DNA from: Actinomycetes bacterium | GTDB lineage: Bacteria > Actinomycetota > Acidimicrobiia > Acidimicrobiales > Acidimicrobiaceae | Length of the DNA stretch: 5,326 nt | NCBI GenBank assembly: GCA_021790855.1 | Contig: JAJYFP010000059.1 | Span: forward strand, 1 to 5,326 | Direction: 5' to 3' | In this document: one piece after another, positions 1-5,326 of the stretch | Position numbering within the stretch: the stretch's first letter is position 1 | Layout: every line of letters starts with the position of its first letter | Notes under the pieces: generated by a model | Told to the model about the DNA's origin: nothing | The model's input: only the letters and a program-made list of their open reading frames with translations | The model's database searches: none | Translations under genes and position numbers: made by a program

Positions 1-391
1 GGCTGTAACGTGTCAAATCAATGGGGCTACCAACCTTCGTTCAGTCTCTCCTGAGCTTCTCTTCGCAGGAGTGCACGCCTTGGAGCACTGCTTTGTCAAA
101 GGTGTTGGTTCGATAGCGCTAGCACCCTCCTCTGATATATCTGGAGTAACGGTACGAGGGGATGACCTTCCTCGATTTACTATCTTTGAGCAGACTCCAG
201 GCGGCAGTGGAGTCTCTCAGGTTATCTTTGAGAGATGGATGGAACTCATAGAGATAACCGACGCGACTGTATCTCAGTGTTCGTGTGAGAGCGGCTGTCC
301 TTTTTGCATCTTGGATTCTTCATGTCGTGATAACGAACTGTCGAAAGATATAGCACGTAAGGCTGTAAGGTCTCTGGTATCCAGAGGTTAG
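1..391 (+). CDS. DUF1998/MrfA-type DEAD/DEAH-box helicase, C-terminal end (5' truncated by window edge)
   Basis: The frame is open from the left edge (first whole codon at base 2) to a TAG at 389-391, giving 129 visible residues. These match the C-terminal DUF1998 (MrfA-like) region of superfamily 2 helicases. There is a HALEHC helix near residue 24, a DISGV strand, the F-E-Q-T-P-G-G-S-G segment typical of the family, and a cysteine cluster C-x-C-x3-G-C-P-x-C encoded at 278-307, with one more Cys at 323. In characterised MrfA (Bacillus subtilis YprA) four such cysteines bind a metal, and the protein acts in mitomycin-lesion repair as a 3'-5' DNA helicase. The helicase motor domains lie outside the window, so ATPase motifs cannot be checked. 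The GTG at 71 is internal and is not the start. The partner exonuclease MrfB does not follow here. The next gene is an unrelated sensor. Family assignment is good; the exact role is inferred. Confidence 0.85.
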   Translation, partial: AVTCQINGATNLRSVSPELLFAGVHALEHCFVKGVGSIALAPSSDISGVTVRGDDLPRFTIFEQTPGGSGVSQVIFERWMELIEITDATVSQCSCESGCPFCILDSSCRDNELSKDIARKAVRSLVSRG

Positions 392-415
392 CATTAGCTC
401 GATTTAGGCTAATGC
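391..415 (+). terminator. Stem-loop at the helicase stop codon, possible weak terminator
   Basis: A perfect 8-bp inverted repeat, GCATTAGC (391-398) with GCTAATGC (408-415), surrounds a 9-base loop. The first stem base is the last base of the helicase TAG stop. No run of T follows on the + strand, so it is not a canonical intrinsic terminator. It could protect the 3' end, attenuate read-through, or take part in the alternative pairings of the next gene's leader. The position supports transcript-end function; the missing U-tract argues against it. Confidence 0.35.
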
Positions 416-466
416 ATATGTGCTACGGTAGATGAGGGAAGGTAGGTAGAGAGATTCCATATGCAT
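412..466 (+). promoter_or_regulatory. Leader inverted repeat enclosing the start codon of the sensor gene
   Basis: ATGCATATG (412-420) is perfectly complementary to CATATGCAT (458-466). The second arm contains the ATG start at 461-463, and the purine-rich ribosome-binding region lies in the 37-base loop. If formed in RNA, the helix would bury the start codon. Its left arm shares bases 412-415 with the 391-415 stem-loop, so the two structures exclude each other. The arms are AT-rich and built from short palindromes (ATGCAT, CATATG), so chance remains possible. No clear -10/-35 promoter was found in 392-460. Confidence 0.3.
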
Positions 467-540
467 GAACTACGCTCCCCCGATACTGACAATCTTGCGT
501 TGACCATACTAAGAGCCTCATCTACATATGTAGGTAGAGA
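442..540 (+). repeat. 11-base direct repeat linking leader and early coding region
   Basis: GTAGGTAGAGA occurs at 442-452, just before the start codon, and again at 530-540 inside the coding sequence, 88 bases apart. The surroundings are also alike: CATATG followed by a GTAG-rich stretch and ATGAGG is found at 415-437 and at 525-545. The upstream copy overlaps the probable ribosome-binding region. It could be a local duplication or a repeated protein- or RNA-binding motif; nothing in the window decides between these. Confidence 0.4.
448..454 (+). promoter_or_regulatory. Weak ribosome binding site for the sensor gene
   Basis: The purine run AGAGAGA ends six bases before the ATG at 461 and is the best-placed Shine-Dalgarno-like sequence. 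A stronger-looking GAGGG at 434-438 is more than 20 bases upstream and so too distant. The frame has a stop TAG at 443-445 and no ATG, GTG or TTG between it and 461, so 461 is the most upstream possible start. Confidence 0.4.
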
Positions 541-3355
541 TGAGGCTGTCAAAACTCTCGTCCATGAACTCGGTCGTCTTCCCTTCATGAACGCCGCAAC
601 TATTGTATCGGTTGACCAAGAGTGCCGAGTAACTGCACTTGATCCAGCCACGATGTCTTCGGAACTAGAAGAACTACTAATAAACAGATCTTTCGATGAA
701 CTCAAGGATCTGTTTGACTTCGACCCACGTGAACAGTCTGACACTCCAAGGCTTCGCTACCATAGTCTAACATTCACAGGTACTAAATCTGGAGCATCGA
801 ACCGAAGGCTTACAGTTGTGACCTACTTCGTACTAGAAGAGAATGGTCGAGAGATCTACCTTGTGCTTACCTCACGTTCCCCTCATGCCTTTGTAAAACC
901 TTACGTTGAACGAGTACGCTTCATATTTGAGATCTCAAAGAAGGTGCTAATTACCCATACTCCCATTCTCGGTAGTAAAGGACATGCGCCTAGTGCAGAG
1001 TTAGAGGAAGCTGAGTTCAGTTTTAGACGTCTTTTCGGCGATCTCGAGGTTCCTATCTTGCTCTTAGATGATGGCTTACGAATTCTGTTAGCCAACAAAG
1101 CATTTTTAAAACTGCACGAAAGTCGTCCAGAAGACCTTACGGATACAACCATTCATGATCTGCTTCACCCACTTGACGAATCGCGTCAATGGTTAGCTAA
1201 TACAGCCGCTGATGCTCGACCTCATGATAAAGGTCTGCTACAAAGAGCCATGCTTTTCTCTCCTCAAAAGTCGGCACCGAAAGTAGTAGTTGCAAATCTA
1301 ACAAAGATCGACTCCATCGTTGGAAGTACTCAACTCTGGGTAGCCGTACTACAAAACTTTAACGAAGAGTTTGAAGGTCTTAGACAAAGTACTTACTACA
1401 CAGATACCCTTCGAAGCGCTTTAGGCGAGGCTCCGATACAGATGTTTCTTGCAACGCCTTCTGGGTTGGTCCTAGAGATGGAGGGCTCTCTCCAGAGCTT
1501 TAAAGATATTCTAGCTTCGTCAACACATTCCACAGATAACCTACGAACTACTCTCCGATCTCTAGGAATGGATAAAGGTATCTGGGCGAAGGTACTAGAA
1601 GGCACGCCTCAGAGTTTTGCCGTTGAACATAACTCATTGAGATTTAGGGCCTGGCTCTCTTTAGTTCAAGGTCACGAGTCCTCTAAATCTTTCCATGTGG
1701 CAGGCGTTGTGGCTGATGTTACATCAACGAAAATCACTGAAGAGATCTTGATTATTCGCGAAAGAGCTGGGCATGAGGTTAGAGTTCTATCTGAGAGCGC
1801 TCTTGAAGAGCTAGAGGAAGCTCAATGGCAGTCGTTGGTTGACACTTCAATGGCCCATATTCACGACCTTGTTCACTCTGCACGCCAGCGTCTAAGTGCG
1901 CAATCTCAACTATTAGTGGAGCTGGAGAGTACTTTGGAGCTATTCGTCTCGCAGATAGCTCAGGTTGTTGAGGTTAGGAGACGTGCATTAGAGTCTAGGG
2001 CTGAGATTGAGGCTCTGACCTATGTGCATCCTATCTTTGGGACGTTTAATCGGAGATGTTTGTTAGAGTCCGTAGAACATGACGGGTTCGATGCCTTGGG
2101 TGATGATCTCGACTTTACATTGGTTGAGCTTCCGAATATCGAACAGCTACGCGACGTACTTGGTGTTCAACTCAAAGATCAACTACTGCTGTCAGCTTTG
2201 ACGAGAGTACGCAGTATCCTTGGAGAGGCTTTTCGGATCTACTCTCTAACCCCAAATGAGTTGATGATCGTAACCAAGACAAAAAGGGGTAACGATGCAA
2301 AAATAGCGAAGGCTTTACGCTTAATTGAAGTGCCAAGTAGAATCTCTGGTATCTCCGCTTCAATCAAGTGCAACTGCGCAACGCTTCACGTAAGAGGCTT
2401 TGCACCTACTGAGTTTTCTAAGCTTTACAATCAACTACTTGAACTGCTCTATAGCGAAAGACCATCTTCGAGAGTTGGTGACATAGCCGTACGGCAGAGC
2501 TCCGTCAAGTGGATTAATGCAATGCAGTCACTGTCTGAACGGGTTACATCAAAAAACCTAGTCCATCGAGTAGAGGTCGCTTTTGACGTAACGACTGAAA
2601 AGGTTAGGCTCTTGGAGGTGATGACACCGATCCGAGAGCTAGCGAATCTATCGAGTCACGACCCTAGCCCAATCCCTCCCTTGCTGTGCAGCGGAATGTA
2701 CCGTAGCATTGAAGCTGCCGAGGTTCAGGCTCTATTAGAACTTGGAGAACGTTTGCACTCCCGTGAAGGCATTGGACTTTGCATTAATATAGCTCCATCA
2801 TCGTTGCTCGACGGGACTGCTAGCTCTGCTTTATTGATGGACCGTGCAACAAGAGTTAACCCCGTAAAGTTTGTACTTGATGTTTCAGAGAGACACCTTA
2901 TGAGCTATGCAACTGACGATATCTCCCGAGCGGTTCATCGGTGTAAAAGACTAGGAGTGCAAGTCGCCTTAGACGAGGTTGGACGAGGATTCTCGTCTTT
3001 CCAACTTCTCCAGCAGGTAAGGTTCTCTTACATCAAGATCTCTAAGGAACTCTATAAGGCACAGATAGGACAGAGTCATGGTCGAGAGTTGGCAAGCCAC
3101 CTTGCTAATCTCTCAAAGTCAATAGGAGTAACTCCTATAGCCACCGGTGTGAGTACTTCAGAGGACTCGTTAGAGCTTGAGCGAATCGGAGTCGTTGTAC
3201 AGCAGGGACCTTACATAACTAAACGACTTTTTGGTAGTGACACGATCGAAGCGCGGGAGCTACCGATCTTGCTCAAAGACAGGTTCGCCAACCACCTGAA
3301 CCTTGATCAAGTTGGTGCGACCACTCACTCCAAAGGGAATGCCGGCAACAACTAA
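461..3355 (+). CDS. Soluble multidomain sensor: GAF-like, PAS, PAS, helical linker, degenerate GGDEF, degenerate EAL
   Basis: This 964-residue protein has no signal peptide or membrane segment, so it is predicted to be cytoplasmic. Order by residue: GAF-like fold about 15-170; PAS about 183-300 (VPILLLDDGLRILLANKAF); second, more divergent PAS about 311-430; long charged helical linker about 432-518; GGDEF-like about 519-670; EAL-like about 700-935. The GGDEF fold is recognisable from HPIFGTFNRR (523-532; family consensus DPLTGLPNRR), but the signature is TPNEL (597-601), the metal-binding aspartate region is lost and there is no RxxD inhibitory site. In the EAL domain the signature is EVM (719-721). 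N776, E810, D838, K859 and Q915 appear kept, DDFG reads DEVG, and AEGVE reads ATGVS (894-898), losing the catalytic general-base glutamate. Neither cyclase nor phosphodiesterase activity is expected. A role as a ligand-responsive c-di-GMP receptor or protein-interaction scaffold is inference. The 3' end overlaps convergent pyk. Confidence 0.85.
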   Translation: MHELRSPDTDNLALTILRASSTYVGRDEAVKTLVHELGRLPFMNAATIVSVDQECRVTALDPATMSSELEELLINRSFDELKDLFDFDPREQSDTPRLRYHSLTFTGTKSGASNRRLTVVTYFVLEENGREIYLVLTSRSPHAFVKPYVERVRFIFEISKKVLITHTPILGSKGHAPSAELEEAEFSFRRLFGDLEVPILLLDDGLRILLANKAFLKLHESRPEDLTDTTIHDLLHPLDESRQWLANTAADARPHDKGLLQRAMLFSPQKSAPKVVVANLTKIDSIVGSTQLWVAVLQNFNEEFEGLRQSTYYTDTLRSALGEAPIQMFLATPSGLVLEMEGSLQSFKDILASSTHSTDNLRTTLRSLGMDKGIWAKVLEGTPQSFAVEHNSLRFRAWLSLVQGHESSKSFHVAGVVADVTSTKITEEILIIRERAGHEVRVLSESALEELEEAQWQSLVDTSMAHIHDLVHSARQRLSAQSQLLVELESTLELFVSQIAQVVEVRRRALESRAEIEALTYVHPIFGTFNRRCLLESVEHDGFDALGDDLDFTLVELPNIEQLRDVLGVQLKDQLLLSALTRVRSILGEAFRIYSLTPNELMIVTKTKRGNDAKIAKALRLIEVPSRISGISASIKCNCATLHVRGFAPTEFSKLYNQLLELLYSERPSSRVGDIAVRQSSVKWINAMQSLSERVTSKNLVHRVEVAFDVTTEKVRLLEVMTPIRELANLSSHDPSPIPPLLCSGMYRSIEAAEVQALLELGERLHSREGIGLCINIAPSSLLDGTASSALLMDRATRVNPVKFVLDVSERHLMSYATDDISRAVHRCKRLGVQVALDEVGRGFSSFQLLQQVRFSYIKISKELYKAQIGQSHGRELASHLANLSKSIGVTPIATGVSTSEDSLELERIGVVVQQGPYITKRLFGSDTIEARELPILLKDRFANHLNLDQVGATTHSKGNAGNN
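514..547 (+). repeat. Strong 10-bp stem-loop early in the sensor coding region
   Basis: AGCCTCATCT (514-523) is perfectly complementary to AGATGAGGCT (538-547), with a 14-base loop. A 12-base perfect palindrome, CTACATATGTAG (522-533), sits across the left arm and loop. The element starts about 50 bases after the start codon. Its left arm (CCTCATCTAC, 516-525) is also perfectly complementary to GTAGATGAGG in the leader (428-437), so the leader and the right arm compete for the same partner. Confidence 0.45.
3260..3355. other. Tail-to-tail overlap of the sensor gene and pyk
   Basis: The sensor ends at TAA 3353-3355 (+) and pyk ends at TAG 3262-3260 (-), giving 96 bp that code on both strands. 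On the minus strand this is the last 31 residues of pyruvate kinase, including the conserved G-x-P-x-G-x2-G-x-T-N segment (464-474). On the plus strand it is sensor residues 934-964, past most of the EAL core and rich in polar residues (THSKGNAGNN). The conserved side is clearly pyk, so the sensor tail probably arose by extension into it. No intergenic terminator can exist between the two genes. Confidence 0.85.
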
Positions 3356-4732
3356 AACGAGGTCTCCTCTCTTTGCAAGCTTCATCTCAACAGTCTTATT
3401 AACTGCTTCAACCATAGCGTCTTCTCCCCTCAGAGATGAGGTTAAGACGAACGGGGTAACCCCAAAGCTAAGGGTCAGCGATCCAGCGGATTCAGATGTG
3501 GCGGCGGCGCCAAGGACCTCTACGTCAGGTCTAAACTTTGATATAACTCTTGCACTATGGCCCGATTCGGTGACCGCTACCACTGCCTTTATCGGGAGAG
3601 TCGCGCATATCTGTTGAGCAGACAGCGCAATAGCGTCTGCGACGGTATGAGTCAGTGGCATAGGTCTTTCGAGATGAGTTAGTGATACGTTAGTTAGCTC
3701 ACTCTCTGCTCGTCTTGCAATTCGGTCCATATACGATACCGACTCTAACGGAAACTCTCCCGCAGCCGTCTCCGCAGACAACATGATAGCGTCCGTACCG
3801 TCAAAGATCGCCGTGGCAACGTCGGTAGCTTCAGCTCTGGTTGGTAACGGTGCATGCACCATCGACTCCAACATCTGTGTAGCGGTTATAACGGGCTTTC
3901 CTATCTCATTACAGAGATGGATAATACGCTTTTGTTCGATAGGCACGTCCTCTGGGGCGATCTCTACACCAAGATCTCCTCGCGCAACCATGACTGCATC
4001 AGACTCCATAACGATCTCTCTGATCTCTTTAAGTGCAGATGGTCTTTCAATCTTGGCAACTAACCTTGGCTTATGGTTGCCTGTATATTGGTTGACGGTC
4101 TCACGAGCCTCAATCATATCGAAAGCACTGCCAACAAAAGATATTGCGATAAAGTCGAAGCGTTCCTCGCAGGCAAAGGCGATGAGCTCCCGGTCCTTCG
4201 GCGTTAGAGCTGGAATCTTTACCTGAGAGTCTGGGAAATTCACCCCTTTGCGAGGCGTGAGAGTACCAGCAATCGTGACACGTGCAGCGACCGCTCCTCC
4301 TGGTATGACCTCGACAACCTCTGCTTGAACTACTCCGTCAGCAAAGCTAATTCGATTACCTACCTTTAGTTGTGGTACTACTCCTAAAGACGTGGTCGAT
4401 ATCATGGCGTCTACGTGGCTAATCGAGGTTACATGTGATAGGCTTTCACCTTCTACCACGCCTATGAGTTCGTCTTCGGATAACTCTAGTACGTGAGTTG
4501 AAAGATCGGTGATCCTGAGCTTCGGACCTGGGATATCTGCCAAGAGGCCGACCACCTTGTCGAGTCTTCTAGCAGCCTTTCGGACGTTGGCGCATATTGT
4601 CCTGTATTCAGCACGACTTCCATGGGAAAAATTAACCCTAGCCACGTCCATACCAAGTCGTATCATCTCTTCGATGGTTTCAGGAGCAAATGAGCTTGGA
4701 CCGATTGTGCAGACTATTTTTGTCTTTCGCAT
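3260..4732 (-). CDS. pyk: Pyruvate kinase
   Basis: This catalyses phosphoenolpyruvate + ADP to pyruvate + ATP, the last step of glycolysis, in the cytoplasm. The 490 residues are full length for bacterial enzymes. Residue guide: N-terminal KTKIVCTIGPSS (3-14); active-site R32 and NFSHG (34-38); B domain about 72-165; the family signature with catalytic lysine in LVAKIERPSAL (224-234, K227); metal and substrate ligands in ARGDLGVE (250-257); TATQMLESM (283-291); PTRAEATDVA (297-306); C-terminal effector domain from about 355 with a phosphate-binding-type loop TESGHSAR (388-395) and GIPFGVSGRTN (464-474). The extra C-terminal PEP-utiliser-like domain of some Bacillus enzymes is absent. GPK at 69-71 places lysine where K+-dependent enzymes have glutamate, so K+-independent activity is predicted. 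The ATG at 4732 fits the family N-terminus exactly, although no clear Shine-Dalgarno precedes it. Its 3' end overlaps the convergent sensor gene. Confidence 0.97.
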   Translation of the reverse strand: MRKTKIVCTIGPSSFAPETIEEMIRLGMDVARVNFSHGSRAEYRTICANVRKAARRLDKVVGLLADIPGPKLRITDLSTHVLELSEDELIGVVEGESLSHVTSISHVDAMISTTSLGVVPQLKVGNRISFADGVVQAEVVEVIPGGAVAARVTIAGTLTPRKGVNFPDSQVKIPALTPKDRELIAFACEERFDFIAISFVGSAFDMIEARETVNQYTGNHKPRLVAKIERPSALKEIREIVMESDAVMVARGDLGVEIAPEDVPIEQKRIIHLCNEIGKPVITATQMLESMVHAPLPTRAEATDVATAIFDGTDAIMLSAETAAGEFPLESVSYMDRIARRAESELTNVSLTHLERPMPLTHTVADAIALSAQQICATLPIKAVVAVTESGHSARVISKFRPDVEVLGAAATSESAGSLTLSFGVTPFVLTSSLRGEDAMVEAVNKTVEMKLAKRGDLVLVVAGIPFGVSGRTNLIKVQVVGEPVFEQDR

Positions 4733-4825
4733 AACACGTTCAAACTACCGTGTCAAATCGCTATTTCAATAGAAATTCTCAAATTCGGTGGGAACTTTTA
4801 ATATTAACTCTATCTGCACTCGATA
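4733..4825 (-). promoter_or_regulatory. AT-rich intergenic region upstream of pyk, probable promoter region
   Basis: These 93 bases separate the transporter stop from the pyk start and are richer in A/T than the genes around them. Read on the minus strand they hold AT-rich hexamers such as TAATAT near 4800-4806, and a 5-2-5 dyad CTATT-TC-AATAG at 4761-4772 that could be an operator. A perfect TTGACA (4756-4751) lies only 18 bases before the ATG, too close for a normal -35 box of this gene. I cannot assign a promoter precisely. No Shine-Dalgarno is seen immediately before the ATG. Confidence 0.3.
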
Positions 4826-4843
4826 TTATGCCAGTGCAGATAG
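4810..4843 (-). terminator. 11-bp stem-loop spanning the transporter stop codon
   Basis: Bases 4810-4820 and 4833-4843 form a perfect 11-bp inverted repeat (CTATCTGCACT with AGTGCAGATAG) around a 12-base loop. The transporter stop TAA (4828-4826) lies in the loop and its last few codons form one arm. Downstream on the minus strand is an AT-rich stretch (AGTTAATATTAAAAG) but no clean T-run. The position fits a transcript terminator or 3'-end stabiliser for the transporter. An operator for pyk is an alternative, because the repeat is symmetrical and lies upstream of pyk. Confidence 0.45.
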
Positions 4844-5326
4844 CGTCATGGCTGATAGTACTAGCAGTCCTCCGACTACTTCACCGGCGCCAATTGGGAG
4901 TCGATCAACTACAACAGCAAAGAGGGCTGCAAATAGAGGTTCTAAGTTGTAAATTATCGCCACCTCGGTAGATGACATGTATCGCTGGAAATACGTCTGA
5001 GTGACCAGTGCTAAAGCCGTGGCCAAAGCTCCACCAACGACCACTGCAGCCACCACCGTTGGATCCAAGAGATTGGCGATAGTATATGAAGTTAAGGGTG
5101 ACTTGGTATCGAAGGGTGAAAACGATATCAGCGTTGAAAGTACTGCGACCACTGCGACCTCTATTGCGACGACACTTAACGGATCTAAAGTTGGATCAAA
5201 GGTCTCGGTAAAGACAATCTGTAGCGCGAATGCGACTGCAGACGTTAGCGTTAGTACCTCTCCGAGGAGATTTGAAGTAGAAAGTGGAGACGACAAAAAA
5301 TACAGTCCAACGACACCCAAGACTAC
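4826..5326 (-). CDS. EamA/DMT-superfamily transporter, C-terminal half (5' truncated by window edge)
   Basis: The frame is open to the right edge and ends at TAA 4828-4826, giving 166 visible residues. This is about half of a typical 280-310 residue EamA protein and matches the second EamA repeat. It starts in a membrane helix ending GVVGLYFLSS. Further hydrophobic segments follow at about visible residues 19-39, 51-69, 89-110, 117-140 and 146-164. The family signature is near the end: a polar QTYFQRYMSSTEVA segment, then the Y-N-L-E-P-L-F-A-A-L-F helix (126-136) and a final GGLLVLSAM helix. The usual G-E pair after the penultimate helix is replaced by DRLPIG. The family exports or imports small metabolites such as amino acids or nucleotide-related compounds in the inner membrane. 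The substrate cannot be told from sequence. The TTG at 5320 is internal to a helix and is not the start. It shares the strand of pyk but is separated from it by a stem-loop and 93 bases. Confidence 0.88.
   Translation of the reverse strand, partial: VVLGVVGLYFLSSPLSTSNLLGEVLTLTSAVAFALQIVFTETFDPTLDPLSVVAIEVAVVAVLSTLISFSPFDTKSPLTSYTIANLLDPTVVAAVVVGGALATALALVTQTYFQRYMSSTEVAIIYNLEPLFAALFAVVVDRLPIGAGEVVGGLLVLSAMTLSALA

Noticed and set aside
71..391. Small complete gene starting at GTG 71
   Set aside because: The frame is open to the left edge and the upstream residues continue the DUF1998 similarity, so this is the end of a longer helicase gene.
392..460. Cyclic-di-GMP riboswitch in the leader of the GGDEF/EAL-like gene
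   Set aside because: The gap is only 69 bases and shows none of the conserved GEMM core or tetraloop-receptor features. The pairings seen are simple repeats.
409..744. 111-codon minus-strand frame over the sensor leader and 5' end
   Set aside because: It is serine-rich low-complexity sequence, as expected opposite codons of the sensor, with no domain similarity.
3358..3375. Terminator just after the sensor stop (GAGG-TCT-CCTC followed by TCTTTG)
   Set aside because: The stem is only four base pairs with a three-base loop and lies within conserved pyk codons, so chance explains it.
3783..4226. 147-codon open frame on the plus strand inside pyk
   Set aside because: It is the antisense shadow of well-conserved pyruvate kinase codons and has no recognisable domain. 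The other frames opposite pyk and opposite the sensor gene were rejected for the same reason.
4751..4756. Perfect TTGACA on the minus strand as the -35 box of pyk
   Set aside because: With a normal 17-base spacer the -10 would be TATGCG, overlapping the start codon, so transcription would begin inside the gene. The conserved N-terminus requires the ATG at 4732.
4826..5320. Complete 164-residue membrane protein starting at TTG 5320
   Set aside because: The frame is open to the right edge and the TTG falls inside a transmembrane helix of the second EamA repeat.

Overview
The window holds four protein genes and no RNA gene, insertion sequence, CRISPR array or integration scar that I could see. 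It appears to be ordinary bacterial chromosome of moderate GC, close to even by eye. The dense layout, the actinobacteria-like pyruvate kinase N-terminus (DVARVNFSHG, GLLADIPGPK) and a MrfA-type helicase tail would fit a moderate-GC actinobacterium such as an acidimicrobial lineage. That assignment is a weak inference and needs a homology search.

Layout, left to right. Bases 1-391 (+) are the 3' end of a DUF1998/MrfA-type DEAD/DEAH-box helicase with its cysteine cluster. A 69-base leader follows (392-460), rich in short inverted and direct repeats. Bases 461-3355 (+) encode a large soluble sensor protein of 964 residues. Its order is GAF-like, PAS, PAS, long helical linker, degenerate GGDEF and degenerate EAL. 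Bases 3260-4732 (-) encode a full-length pyruvate kinase whose 3' end overlaps the sensor gene tail to tail by 96 bp. A 93-base intergenic gap (4733-4825) separates it from the C-terminal half of an EamA/DMT-family membrane transporter (4826-5326, -), which runs off the right edge.

The genes do not form an obvious pathway. The helicase and sensor share a strand but are separated by a stem-loop, and the transporter and pyk likewise. The sensor and pyk are convergent and overlapping, so their transcripts can interfere with each other.

The most interesting points are these. Both cyclic-di-GMP output domains of the sensor have lost key catalytic residues while the reading frame stays intact, which suggests a receptor or scaffold rather than an enzyme. 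The sensor leader and first 30 codons carry mutually exclusive 9-10 bp pairings and an 11-base direct repeat. The convergent overlap places the conserved C-terminal motif of pyruvate kinase antisense to a non-domain tail of the sensor. The pyruvate kinase has lysine at the position that separates K+-independent from K+-dependent enzymes. I did not find a clearly new multi-gene system.
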